A DNA stretch of 64,000 nucleotides from Modestobacter sp. VKM Ac-2977. GTDB taxonomy: Bacteria; Actinomycetota; Actinomycetes; Mycobacteriales; Geodermatophilaceae. The stretch lies in the NCBI RefSeq assembly GCF_026968045.1, contig NZ_JAPVBQ010000002.1, positions 980,933-1,044,932 on the forward strand. Direction: 5' to 3'. Positions 16,597 through 25,500 of this stretch are shown piece after piece; within the stretch, counting starts at the first letter, position 1; each line of letters begins with the position of its first letter. Under the pieces are notes generated by a model that did no database searches, had not been told where the DNA came from, and saw only the letters and a program-made list of their open reading frames with translations. Position numbers and translations under genes: made by a program.

Positions 16597-18057
16597 TCAG
16601 AACGGGTAGGCCGGCAGGTCCCCGCGCAGCGTGACCCACTGGGTCTCGGTGAACGCCTCGATGTTGGCCTGCGGGCCGCCGTGCCGGGAGCCGGTGCCGG
16701 AGGCGCCCACCCCACCGAACGGGGCCACCGCCTCGTCGTTCACCGTCTGGTCGTTGATGTGCACCAGTCCGGACGGGATCCGCTCGGCCAGCTGCAGGCC
16801 GGCGTAGACGTCGCGGGTCAGGATGCCGAGCGACAGCCCGTACTCGGTGCCGGCCGCCATCGCCGCCACCTCGTCCAGCGAGGAGAACGGCGTCACCGGT
16901 GCCACCGGGCCGAAGATCTCCTCCTGGTAGGCCGGGGAGTCGACGGGCACGTCGCCGAGCACGGTCGGCCGGTAGAACAGCCCCTCGTAGGTGCCACCGG
17001 TGCGCACCGTGGCCCCGCTGTCGATGCTGGCGGTGACCAGCCCGTGCACCCGGTCGCGCTGGCCGGCGTCGATGATCGGGCCGAGCGCCACCTGGTCCCG
17101 CCAGGTGTCCCCCACCGGCAGGTTCTCGACCTTGCTGGTGAGGATGGCGGTGTACTCCTCGGCGATCGACTCGTGCACCAGGTGCCGGCTGGTCGCCATG
17201 CAGATCTGCCCCTGGTGGGCGAAGGTGCCCCACGCGCCGACCGAGGCCGCGGCGGTCACGTCGACGTCGCCCATCACGATGAGCGCGGAGTTGCCGCCCA
17301 GCTCCAGGTGCGCCCGCTTCAGGTGCTGACCGGCGAGCGCGCCGACCGAGCGCCCGGCCTTGGTGGAGCCGGTGAAGGCGATGACCCGGACGGCGGGGTC
17401 GGTGACCAGCGCCTGCCCGACGTCGGCACCGCCCGGCAGGACCTGGAACACCCCGGCGGGCACCCCGGCCTCCTCGAACACCCGGGCGAACACCGCCCCG
17501 CCGCAGATGGCGGTGCGCGGGTCGGGCTTGAGGACCACCGCGTTGCCCAGCGCCAGCGCCGGGGCGATCGCCCGGATGGCCAGGATGGTCGGCACGTTGA
17601 ACGGCGCGATCACCCCGACGACGCCGGCCGGCACCCGCCGGGCGAACGACAACCGGGGTGAGCCGCTGCGCAGCAGTTCGCCGTAGGGGTGGCTGGGCAG
17701 GGCGGAGGCCTCGTAGCACTCCTGGGCGCTGGTGTGCACCTGGAAGTCGCCGAAGGGCTGGATGGCGCCGGACTCCCGGGCCAGCCACTCCTTGATCTCC
17801 GCGGCGTGCTCGGTCAGCAGGTCACCGGCCCGGCGGAGCACCGCGGCGCGCTGCTCGAACGGCAGCGCAGCCCACTCCCGCTGAGCCTGGGCGGCGCGGG
17901 CGCCGGCCTTCTCCACGTCGGCGGGGGTCGCCTTGCCGACCTCACCGAGCTCGGCACCGGTGGCCGGTTCGACCGCGGTGTAGGTGCCACCGCTCCCGTC
18001 GGTCCAGGAACCGGTCCAGATCTTGCCGCGCCACGCGCCGTCCTCGAGCAGTGCCAT
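16597..18057 (-). CDS. Aldehyde dehydrogenase, benzaldehyde-dehydrogenase-like
   Basis: 486-residue NAD(P)+-dependent aldehyde dehydrogenase. Catalytic Cys286 (HQGQICMATS), general base Glu252 (LELGGNS), Asn153 in PFNVP and the FTGSTKAG cofactor loop near residue 228 are all present. The HQGQICM form and the APFGGVGASGTGSRHGG C-terminal motif resemble benzaldehyde/vanillin dehydrogenases (XylC-like), so an aromatic aldehyde is a likely but unproven substrate. ATG at 18057 has GAGG upstream. An inverted repeat (CTTCCG-N5-CGGAAG, 18126-18142) in its upstream region may be an operator. The DsbA-fold gene upstream is on the same strand 125 bases away. Confidence 0.88.
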   Translation of the reverse strand: MALLEDGAWRGKIWTGSWTDGSGGTYTAVEPATGAELGEVGKATPADVEKAGARAAQAQREWAALPFEQRAAVLRRAGDLLTEHAAEIKEWLARESGAIQPFGDFQVHTSAQECYEASALPSHPYGELLRSGSPRLSFARRVPAGVVGVIAPFNVPTILAIRAIAPALALGNAVVLKPDPRTAICGGAVFARVFEEAGVPAGVFQVLPGGADVGQALVTDPAVRVIAFTGSTKAGRSVGALAGQHLKRAHLELGGNSALIVMGDVDVTAAASVGAWGTFAHQGQICMATSRHLVHESIAEEYTAILTSKVENLPVGDTWRDQVALGPIIDAGQRDRVHGLVTASIDSGATVRTGGTYEGLFYRPTVLGDVPVDSPAYQEEIFGPVAPVTPFSSLDEVAAMAAGTEYGLSLGILTRDVYAGLQLAERIPSGLVHINDQTVNDEAVAPFGGVGASGTGSRHGGPQANIEAFTETQWVTLRGDLPAYPF

Positions 18058-18125
18058 GTGTGCCTCGTCTCGTCGGTGAGTCGTCGTGCCGGTTGTGTCA
18101 TCTGCGCGCCCGGCTGTCACCCCGA

Positions 18126-18142
18126 CTTCCGTTCGGCGGAAG
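18126..18142. promoter_or_regulatory. Candidate operator upstream of the aldehyde dehydrogenase gene
   Basis: Inverted repeat CTTCCG-TTCGG-CGGAAG, about 70 bases upstream of the aldehyde dehydrogenase start. It could be a regulator site or a weak hairpin after the DsbA-fold gene. Confidence 0.3.
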
Positions 18143-18182
18143 CCAGACGTCCGGACCAGCGTGGCAGGGTCGTCGCGCCGGC

Positions 18183-18899
18183 TCAGCGGTGCTGCCGGCG
18201 ACTGCCCCCGTGCCAGTCCTCCTGCTGGCCGGCCTCGCCGGGGGTCACGCCGAAGGCCGGCAGCTGGGGCCGCTCCCGCAGGCTGCGCTTGAGCTCGGCG
18301 AAGCCGGGGAAGCTCGCCAGGCCGACCACGTGGTCCCACAGCGCGACGGCCTCCTCCTCCGACGGCAGCCGGCTGATCACCGGGCCGAAGAAGGCCACGC
18401 CCTCCGGCGGCTGGAAGTGCAGGATCGGGGTGCCGACGTCCTTGCCGGTCAGCGCCAGCGCCTCGTCGGTCTCGGCGCGGATCGTCGCGTCCCAGGACTC
18501 GTCGTCCAACGCGTCGGCCAGCTCGGCCGGCAGGCCGACCTCGGCGAGCACCGGGGCGAGGAACTCGGCCGTGCCCCGCTGCCCCCGGTCCGCGTCCTCC
18601 ACCGGGGCGGACTCGAAGACCCGCCGGCCCAGGGCCTCGTACAGGTCGCCCACCACGTCCGGGCCGTGCTCGACCCGGACCCTGGCCGCGACGCGCAGCA
18701 ACCGCAGCCCGGCGGTGTGCCCGGCCTCGTACTCCGGCGGGAACTGGGCCGCGTAGTCGACGTGTGCGTTGAGCAGCCGCAGCGAGATGAACCGCCACTC
18801 GACCCGGTGGTCGCGCTGGGCGCTGACCATCCGGACCCACTTGCTGGTCATCCAGGCGAAGGGACACACCGGGTCGAAGTAGAAGCGCAGGTCGGCCAT
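18183..18899 (-). CDS. DsbA-fold protein, Rv2466c (mycothiol nitroreductase) family
   Basis: 238-residue thioredoxin/DsbA-fold protein related to M. tuberculosis Rv2466c, a mycothiol-dependent nitroreductase-type oxidoreductase. Shared segments include FYFDPVCPFAWMTSKW (residues 7-22), PAELADA, GKDVGTPILHF and GVAFFGPVISRLP. The active site reads CPFA where Rv2466c has CPWC: Cys12 remains but the resolving Cys is Ala15, so the protein could only work through a single thiol. ATG at 18899 is preceded directly by an in-frame GTG, so the start may be one codon longer. The C-terminal 20 residues are polar and extra to the family. Confidence 0.82.
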   Translation of the reverse strand: MADLRFYFDPVCPFAWMTSKWVRMVSAQRDHRVEWRFISLRLLNAHVDYAAQFPPEYEAGHTAGLRLLRVAARVRVEHGPDVVGDLYEALGRRVFESAPVEDADRGQRGTAEFLAPVLAEVGLPAELADALDDESWDATIRAETDEALALTGKDVGTPILHFQPPEGVAFFGPVISRLPSEEEAVALWDHVVGLASFPGFAELKRSLRERPQLPAFGVTPGEAGQQEDWHGGSRRQHR

Positions 18900-19041
18900 C
18901 ACCCGACCGTAGTCCCGCAGCAGCGCCACCACCCGGGGACGGCGACCACCGCCGGGTCACTCCGACGGGTCGGTCCACCGGGCCGGTGGTGCAAGCTCCT
19001 GCCCGGATCGCCGATGGACGCGGCGACATGGAGAACGGCAG

Positions 19042-20001
19042 GTGGACGAGGTGACGGCGGACCGACGGGTCTCGGCCCGGGTCGGGCTGTTGGCGCTGCT
19101 GTACGGGTCGGGTGGCCTGTTCTGTCTGGCGGGGGCCCTCTGGCCGATGCACCCCGACACCCCGGTGGCGCTGACCCGCGCCCTCGCCGTCGTCGGGATC
19201 GGCGGTGCGGCCGCGATCCTGGCGCGCGGCGACCGGCTGTCGCCCGCCGGCGGGCACGCCGCCCTGGCCGGGGTCTCGCTGCTCGTCGCCTTCCTCGCCT
19301 CCCAGTCGGTCACCGCCGTCGGCGTCGTCGGACTGGGCCCGGTGCTCATCGCGGTCGGGCTGTACGCGGCGCACTTCTGCTCCCTGCCCGCGGCCCGGGC
19401 CCATGCCGGGCTGGCGGTCGGGACGGCGAGCATCGGCGCCGCCGTCAGCCTCCCGCGCAGCGCGGCACTCCCGTGGGTGATGACCGCGATCAGCGCCCTC
19501 CTCCTCGCCGAGGCCCACGCCCGGCTCAGTCGGGGCCTGCGGACCGACGCGGCCACCGATCCGCTCACCGGCCTGGCCAACCGCCGGGCCTGGGAGGCCG
19601 AGGCCGGCCGGAGCCTGGCGCGTGCGCTGCGCAGCGAGGAACCGCTGACGGTCGCCGTCCTCGACCTGGACGACTTCAAGGTGGTGAACGACCGCGACGG
19701 GCACGGCGCCGGCGACCGGTTGTTGCAGCAGGTGGCCGAGCACTGGCAGGCCCGGCTGCGCACCGCCGACCTGCTCGGCCGCTACGGCGGCGACGAGTTC
19801 GTGCTGTGCCTGCCCGCCACCGGCGGGCCGGGCGCACAGGAACTGCTCCAGCGGCTGGACGGCGGCCCGATCAGCTGGTCCGTGGGGACGGCGACCGCCC
19901 GCGCCGGCGACTCGCTGGCCGCGCTGCTGCAGCGCGCGGACGCCGAGCTGTACGCCGGCAAGCGACAGCGGACGACGGGCCGCACCGACGGCGGCAGCTG
20001 A
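19042..20001 (+). CDS. Membrane-bound diguanylate cyclase (GGDEF)
   Basis: 319-residue membrane protein that should make cyclic di-GMP from two GTP. The N-terminal 150 residues form about six helices (an uncharacterised membrane sensor). The GGDEF domain starts near DPLTGLANRRAWEAE (residue 173). The catalytic GGDEF is intact at residues 249-253 and is preceded at the correct distance by RTAD, the RxxD inhibitory I-site, so product feedback is expected. GTG at 19042 has GGAG ten bases upstream. No phosphodiesterase (EAL/HD-GYP) lies nearby. It converges with the coiled-coil gene with only 7 bases between the stops. Confidence 0.9.
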   Translation: MDEVTADRRVSARVGLLALLYGSGGLFCLAGALWPMHPDTPVALTRALAVVGIGGAAAILARGDRLSPAGGHAALAGVSLLVAFLASQSVTAVGVVGLGPVLIAVGLYAAHFCSLPAARAHAGLAVGTASIGAAVSLPRSAALPWVMTAISALLLAEAHARLSRGLRTDAATDPLTGLANRRAWEAEAGRSLARALRSEEPLTVAVLDLDDFKVVNDRDGHGAGDRLLQQVAEHWQARLRTADLLGRYGGDEFVLCLPATGGPGAQELLQRLDGGPISWSVGTATARAGDSLAALLQRADAELYAGKRQRTTGRTDGGS

Positions 20002-20008
20002 CCGGCGC

Positions 20009-20980
20009 TCACCCGTCGGCGTCCGCCAGCTCCTCCACCCGCGCCGCGGCGCGGTCCCGGATCGCGGCGGCGGTGTGCGCGCGGCGGACCGCGGCGTCCC
20101 GCCGGTGCTCGGCCTCCCCGACCGCGCCGACCGCCTCGCCGGCCCTCCCCTCGGCCTTGCGGAGCTCCTCGGCCAGCCGGGCAGCCCGCTCCTGGAGCTC
20201 GTCGCGTCGCTCCGCTGCCTCGACCACCTGCTGCTCCGCCGCCGCGACGGCGGCGTCGGCGTCCCGGGCCACCCCGGCGGCCTCCTCGGCGTCCCGCCGG
20301 GCCTGCGCCAGCTCACGAGCGCGGAGCTCCTCAGCCTCCCGGCGGCGCTCCTCGGCCTCCCGGCGGCGCTCCTCGGCCTGACTCTGCTCGGCTGCCTCGG
20401 TGTCCGGCGCCGCGCCCGCTCCTGTCCGGGCCTCCTGACCGCGGGCCGGGACCGGGGCCGCCCCGCCGGCGCGGATCGGGGTCGCCACGGCGCCACCGAG
20501 GTCGACCGGCCCCAGGCCGCTGTAGGACAGGGCGGTGGTCAGCCGGCCGGCCCGCAGCGCCGTCCCGGCGTCGGGATCGGCGATCGCCGCCCGCAGGGTG
20601 CTCTCCACCTGGTCGGCGACCGCACTGCTGACGTCGTGCCCCTCCCGGTGCGCGACCGCACGCGCCTGCCGGGCCAGGGCGGCGACCACCTGGTTCCGCT
20701 GCCGGCCCAGCGCGCGCAGCTGGTCGGCGGAGAGGTCGACCTGGGCCTGCCGCAGCAGCTCCCCGAGCTCGAGCAGCTGGTCGACCTCCTCGGCCTGGCG
20801 GCGGACCAGCAGGTTGCAGACCCAGGCCGCCGTCGTGGGCTTGGGCAGTGCGGCGACCGCCTTCGCCAGCTCCTTGTCCCCGGCCGCGCGGGCGCGGTCC
20901 CGGGCGGCGGTGCGGGCAGCGACGAACTCCTCGGGGGCGACGGCGTAGAGCTCCTCGGCGATCGTGTCCAGCTCGGTCAC
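20009..20980 (-). CDS. Coiled-coil protein of unknown function
   Basis: 323-residue protein in two parts. Residues 1-160 are helical and conserved-looking (FVAARTAARDRARAAGDKEL, KPTTAAWVCNLLVRRQ), with a Trp-Val-Cys-Asn-Leu segment near residue 53. Residues 195-320 form a long Ala/Glu/Arg coiled coil that contains a short internal repeat (EERRREA twice). No transmembrane or catalytic motif is seen. GTG at 20980 has GAGGAGG upstream. Similar proteins occur in actinobacteria as uncharacterised open frames; no function can be given. It is convergent with the diguanylate cyclase. Confidence 0.75.
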   Translation of the reverse strand: MTELDTIAEELYAVAPEEFVAARTAARDRARAAGDKELAKAVAALPKPTTAAWVCNLLVRRQAEEVDQLLELGELLRQAQVDLSADQLRALGRQRNQVVAALARQARAVAHREGHDVSSAVADQVESTLRAAIADPDAGTALRAGRLTTALSYSGLGPVDLGGAVATPIRAGGAAPVPARGQEARTGAGAAPDTEAAEQSQAEERRREAEERRREAEELRARELAQARRDAEEAAGVARDADAAVAAAEQQVVEAAERRDELQERAARLAEELRKAEGRAGEAVGAVGEAEHRRDAAVRRAHTAAAIRDRAAARVEELADADG

Positions 20981-21091
20981 CGGCGCCCCTCCTCGTGTCG
21001 CGCGTCCGTCCGCCGACCTGCGTGCGAGCCGGTCGGCGAACCCCGCTGCATCATGCCGCCGACGCCGACAGCCGCCCGGAACAGGTGGCAC

Positions 21092-21121
21092 TTGTTCTAG
21101 TCCGCATAGAACAGTTAGATT
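21092..21121 (+). promoter_or_regulatory. Promoter with embedded operator for the GntR gene
   Basis: -35 TTGTTC (21092-21097), 18-base spacer, -10 TAGATT (21116-21121). A perfect inverted repeat TGTTCTA-N7-TAGAACA (21093-21113) covers the -35 and spacer, where a bound repressor would block RNA polymerase. The -10 ends six bases before the GTG start, so the message should be leaderless. Confidence 0.75.
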
Positions 21122-21127
21122 GCCGAC

Positions 21128-21481
21128 GTGCTGGTGCGCATCGACCCCGACTCCCCTGCGCCGCTGCACGCGCAGATCTCCGCGGCCGTGCGGCGGGGCA
21201 TCGCCGTGGGCGAGATCGCCCCGGGCGAGCGCCTCCCCGGCGCCCGCGACCTGGCGGCCGCGCTGGGGGTCAACCTGCACACCGTGCTGCGCGGCTACCA
21301 GGAGCTGCGGGCCGAGGGCCTGGTCGAACTCCGCCGCGGCCGCGGCGCCCAGGTGCGCACCGACGCCGCACCGGCGGTCGCCGCGCTGCGCCAGGCAGTG
21401 CACGCACTGGTCGAGGAGGCGCGGCGCCTGGGGCTCAGCGCCACCGAGGTCACCGAGATGGTCAGAGAGGCGATGGCATGA
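21128..21481 (+). CDS. GntR family regulator, YtrA-type (short)
   Basis: 117-residue GntR winged-helix regulator of the short YtrA subfamily, which has a DNA-binding domain and only a small C-terminal helix. The helix-turn-helix is visible in LPGARDLAAALGVNLHTVLRGYQELRAEGLVELRRGRGAQV (pattern spans residues 37-77). The start is GTG at 21128, leaderless by promoter geometry. A perfect 7-7 inverted repeat over its promoter strongly suggests autorepression. The stop overlaps the next start by four bases (ATGA), so regulator and DUF1648 protein are translationally coupled. In this subfamily the regulator normally controls the adjacent membrane or transport gene. Confidence 0.92.
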   Translation: MLVRIDPDSPAPLHAQISAAVRRGIAVGEIAPGERLPGARDLAAALGVNLHTVLRGYQELRAEGLVELRRGRGAQVRTDAAPAVAALRQAVHALVEEARRLGLSATEVTEMVREAMA

Positions 21482-22485
21482 ACGACGGACACGACACGGA
21501 GCTCACCGCAGGACGGAGCCCGTTCCGCCGGGTCCGGGAGATCGCCGCCGCCGCGCTGCCGCTGGCGTTCTGGGCCGCCGGCGCTGCACTCGTGGCGTCC
21601 TGGCGGCCGGAGCTGCCGATGCCGGTCGCGATCCACTGGGGCACCGACGGCGCCGACGGGTTCGCCGCCCCGCTGCGCACGGTGCTGCTCACCGGCGTCG
21701 TCCCCGCACTGGGGTCGCTGGGCACGGCGCTGGTCCTGCGGGCCCGGCGCGTCGCCGCCCCCGAGCGCCGGCTGGCCGCCGGCTCGGCGACCGGGATCTC
21801 GGTCTTCTGCGTCGGGCTGGTCGTCGGCAGCATCGCCGGGCAGCGCGGCCTGGCCGACCCCGCGACGGCCCCCTCCCCCACCCTGGCCGTGATCGTCGCC
21901 GGCCTGCTCGCCGTCCTCGCCGGCACGGCCGCCGCCCGGCTGTTGCCGGGCACGCCGCCCGGAGCGGCACGCGCCTCCAGCGCCCCGCCCGAGACGGCGC
22001 CCCGGCTGTCCGTCGCCCCCGGCGAGCGGGCCGTCTGGTCCGGCCGGGCGACCATGGAGCCGGTCGGCCTCGCCGTGCTCGGCACCGGTGGCCTCGTGCT
22101 CGGCGGGCTGGTGCTCCTCGGCATCGCCCCGGCGCCGCTGTTGCTGGCCCTCGCGTTGCTGCTCGTCCTCGGCCTGTTGTTCGGCTCCGCCCGCGTCTGG
22201 GTCGACGAGCGTGGGCTGACCGTGCGCTCCCCGCTGGGCCGCCCCGCCTGGCAGGTGCCGCTCGCCGACATCGCCGAGGCCACCGTGGTCGACGTCCGGC
22301 CGCTGCGGGAGTTCGGCGGCTGGGGCTACCGGGTGGGCCGGGACGGGCGCCGGGCCGTCGTGCTGCGCGGGGGTGCGGCGGTCGAGGTGGTCCAGGGCGA
22401 CGGACGACGCTTCGCCGTCACCGTGCCGGGCGCCCGGCAGGCCGCGGCGCTGCTCAACACCCTGGCCGCCCGGCAGCGGACCTGA
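21478..22485 (+). CDS. DUF1648 (SdpI-like) membrane protein
   Basis: 335-residue membrane protein. The N-terminal DUF1648 motif (PMPVAIHWGTDGADGF, near residues 46-61) is the signature of SdpI-like immunity and signal proteins. Helices follow near residues 65-85, 105-125 and 137-155, and a further pair (GLAVLGTGGLVLGGLVLLGI; LLLALALLLVLGLLFG) lies near residues 198-238. The C-terminal 100 residues form a soluble PH-like beta domain (LADIAEATVVDVRPLREFGGWGYRVG). It overlaps the GntR gene by four bases and is presumably controlled by it. The signal sensed is unknown. Confidence 0.82.
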   Translation: MNDGHDTELTAGRSPFRRVREIAAAALPLAFWAAGAALVASWRPELPMPVAIHWGTDGADGFAAPLRTVLLTGVVPALGSLGTALVLRARRVAAPERRLAAGSATGISVFCVGLVVGSIAGQRGLADPATAPSPTLAVIVAGLLAVLAGTAAARLLPGTPPGAARASSAPPETAPRLSVAPGERAVWSGRATMEPVGLAVLGTGGLVLGGLVLLGIAPAPLLLALALLLVLGLLFGSARVWVDERGLTVRSPLGRPAWQVPLADIAEATVVDVRPLREFGGWGYRVGRDGRRAVVLRGGAAVEVVQGDGRRFAVTVPGARQAAALLNTLAARQRT

Positions 22486-22523
22486 CCCGGCGCTCGTCGC
22501 AGCCACCAGCACGCCCGGCAGCG

Positions 22524-22543
22524 CTTCGTCGCCTCGTACGAAG
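22524..22543. promoter_or_regulatory. Shared palindrome upstream of the S9-S12 operon
   Basis: CTTCGTCGCCTCGTACGAAG, 33 bases before the ATG at 22576. It shares the TTCGT-N8-ACGA core with sites at 29234, 38389 and 39901, each in the intergenic region before an operon of the same locus. Candidate operator for the PucR-type regulator. Confidence 0.6.
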
Positions 22544-22575
22544 AGCATCCAGAACTCGGGCAGCAGGCTCGCCCC

Positions 22576-25500
22576 ATGGGTCGACCACTCGCTCTCGAGG
22601 ACGTGCACGCCCTGCAGCTGCCGGGCGAGCCCACCGTCTCCCCCGACGGGCGCGCCGTCGTCTACGTGCTGCGCACCACCGACACCGCGGCCGACGCCGA
22701 CCGGTACGCGCTCTGGCGGGTCCGCGCCGCGGCCGACGGCTGGGGCGCGCCGGCGCCGCTGACCCGGGGCACCGCCGACACCAGCCCGGCCTTCTCCCCC
22801 GCCGGCGACCGGGTCGCCTTCCTCCGCCGCGGCGACGGACCAGCGCAGCTGCACCTGCTGGCGGTCGACGGTGGCGAGGCCGAGCAGGTGACCGACCTGC
22901 CCGCCGGCGCCGGCGCCCCGGTCTGGAGCCCGGACGGGGACCGCATCGCCTTCACCGCGCCGGTCCCCCCGGCCGACCCGGACGAGCACGCGCCGCTCAG
23001 CACCACCCGGATCGGCTACAAGGCCGACGGCGCCGGGCTGCTACGCGGGGTACGCCAGCACCTGCACGTGCTGGACCTGGCGAACGGCGAGGTGCGGCAG
23101 CTGACCTCCGGCGACTGGCACGCCGGCCGGCCGGCCTGGTCCCCCGACGGCACCCGGCTGGCGTTCGCCGCCGCGACCGACCCCGACGCCGACCTCACCC
23201 ACCGCACCCCGGCGCACGTGGTCGACGTCGCCGGTGGCCCACCCCGCCGGGTCGGTGACGGCCTGGGCCTGACCGGCCCGATGGTGTGGACCGCCGACGG
23301 CGAGGCGCTGCTCGTCACCGGCCAGCCCACGGTCGCCGTCGACCACACCGGCCTGCTCCTCCAGCCGCTGGACGCCGTCCCCGCCGAGCGCGACCTGGCC
23401 GCGCCGCTGGACCGCAACGTCATGCCGGGCGGCCCCGGCTACCCGGGCGGGCTGCCGCAGCTGACCCGGGACGGCGCCGAGGTCGTCTTCTGCGTCCGCG
23501 ACCGGGGCTGCTCACACGTCTACGCGACCTCCGTCGACGGATCGGGCACGCCCCGTCCGGTGCTGACCGGCGCGGACGTCGTCGTCTCCGGGCTGTCGGT
23601 GGCCGGCGAGGCCGATGTCGCCGCCGTCGTCCTGGCCGACCCGGCCAGCTACGGCGAGGTCGGCGTGGTCGACCTGCGCTCGGGCACCGTCACCCGGCTC
23701 ACCACGTACACGGCGGCCTCGCTCCCCGAGGTGGCGCTGGTGCAGCCGCAGCCCCGGACGTTCACCGTGCATGACGGCACGCCGGTGCACGGCTGGCTGC
23801 TGGTCGACCCGGCGACCCCGCAGCCGGCGCCGCTGCTGGTCGACGTGCACGGCGGCCCGCACAACGCCTGGTCCCCGGTGGCCGATGCCGCGCACCCGTA
23901 CCACCAGGCGCTGGTCGCGGCAGGCTGGGCGGTGCTGCTGGTCAACCCGCGCGGCAGCGACGGGTACGGGCGGGCGTTCCTCACCGGCGCCGTCGGCGGC
24001 TGGGGCACCGCCGACGAACGCGACTTCCTGGACCCGGTCGACCAGCTGGTCGCCGAGGGCGTGGCCGACCCGGCGCGGCTGGTGCTCACCGGCTACAGCT
24101 ACGGCGGCTTCATGACCTGCTGGCTGACCGGCCGCACCGACCGGTTCGCGGCTGCGATCGCCGGCGGCGTGGTCGCCGACCTGACCAGCATGACCGGCAC
24201 CAGCGACGCCGGGGAGGTGCTCGCGCTGGAGTACGGCGACCCAGTGACCGACCCCGCCGCCGTCCGGGCGCTCTCGCCGATCACGAACGTGCACCGGGTC
24301 CGCACGCCGACGCTGGTGCTGCACGGCGGTGCGGACGAGCGCTGCCCGGTCGGCCAGGCCGAGCAGTGGTTCACCGCGCTGCGCACCCAGCGCGTGCCCA
24401 CCGAGCTGGTCCTCTTCCCGGGCGGCTCACACCTGTTCATCCTGGACGGCCGCCCCTCGCACCGGGTCGGCTACAGCCGGCGGCTGATCGCCTGGGCGCA
24501 GCAGCACGGGAACAGCCGCCCCGTCCTGGACGCCGCGCACTGGCAGCGGCGGCTGGACGAGCTCGCCACGGCGCACCGCATCCCAGGAGCGGTGCTGGCG
24601 ATCCGGCGGGTGACCCCGGGTGCCGACGACGAACTGGTGGAGGCCGCCACCGGCGTGCTCAACAAGGCCACCGGCGTCGAGGTGACCACCGACTCGGTGT
24701 TCCAGATCGGCTCCATCACCAAGGTCTGGACGACGACGCTGGTGATGCAGCTGGTCGACGAGGGCAAGCTGGACCTCGACGCCCCGCTGGTCGAGGTGCT
24801 CCCGGAGCTCCAGCTGGGCGACCCCGACGTCGCCAAGCAGGTCACCATGCGCCACCTGCTCACCCACACCAGCGGCATCGACGGCGACGTCTTCACCGAC
24901 ACCGGCCGCGGCGACGACTGCATCGAGCGGTACGTGGCCGCGCTGGGCGACGTGGCGCAGAGCCACCCGCTGGGCGCCACCTTCTCCTACTGCAACTCCG
25001 GCTTCACGCTGGTCGGCCGGGTGGTCGAGGTGCTCACCGGCACCACCTGGGACGCCGCCCTGCGGGAGCGGGTCATCGAGCCGCTCGGGCTGACGCACAC
25101 CTCCACGCTGCCGGAGGAGGCGATCCTGCACCGCGCCGCGGTCGGGCACATCGCCACCGAGCCCGGTACCGAGCCGCAGCCGTCGCCGACCTGGCTGCTG
25201 CCCCGCTCGCTCGGCCCGGCCGGCCTGGTCAACGCCACCGCCCGGGACGTCACCGCCTTCGCCGCCGCACACCTGCGCGGAGGCGTGGCCGCCGACGGCA
25301 GCCGGCTGCTGTCCGCGGAGTCGGCGGCGGCGATGACCACCGCGCAGACCGCCCTCCCGGACACCTGGTCGCTCGGCGACTCCTGGGGGCTGGGCTGGAT
25401 CCGGTTCGACTGGCACGGGGCACGGCTGCACGGCCACGACGGCGGCACCCTGGGCCAGGGGGCGTTCCTGCGCGTGCTGCCCGGCGAGCGCCCGGGCGAG

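Noticed and set aside
16597-20496. A 1299-codon minus-strand frame
   Set aside because: The frame stays open through high-GC sequence; only the aldehyde dehydrogenase part (to 18057) has family motifs, and the rest is antisense to or out of frame with real genes.
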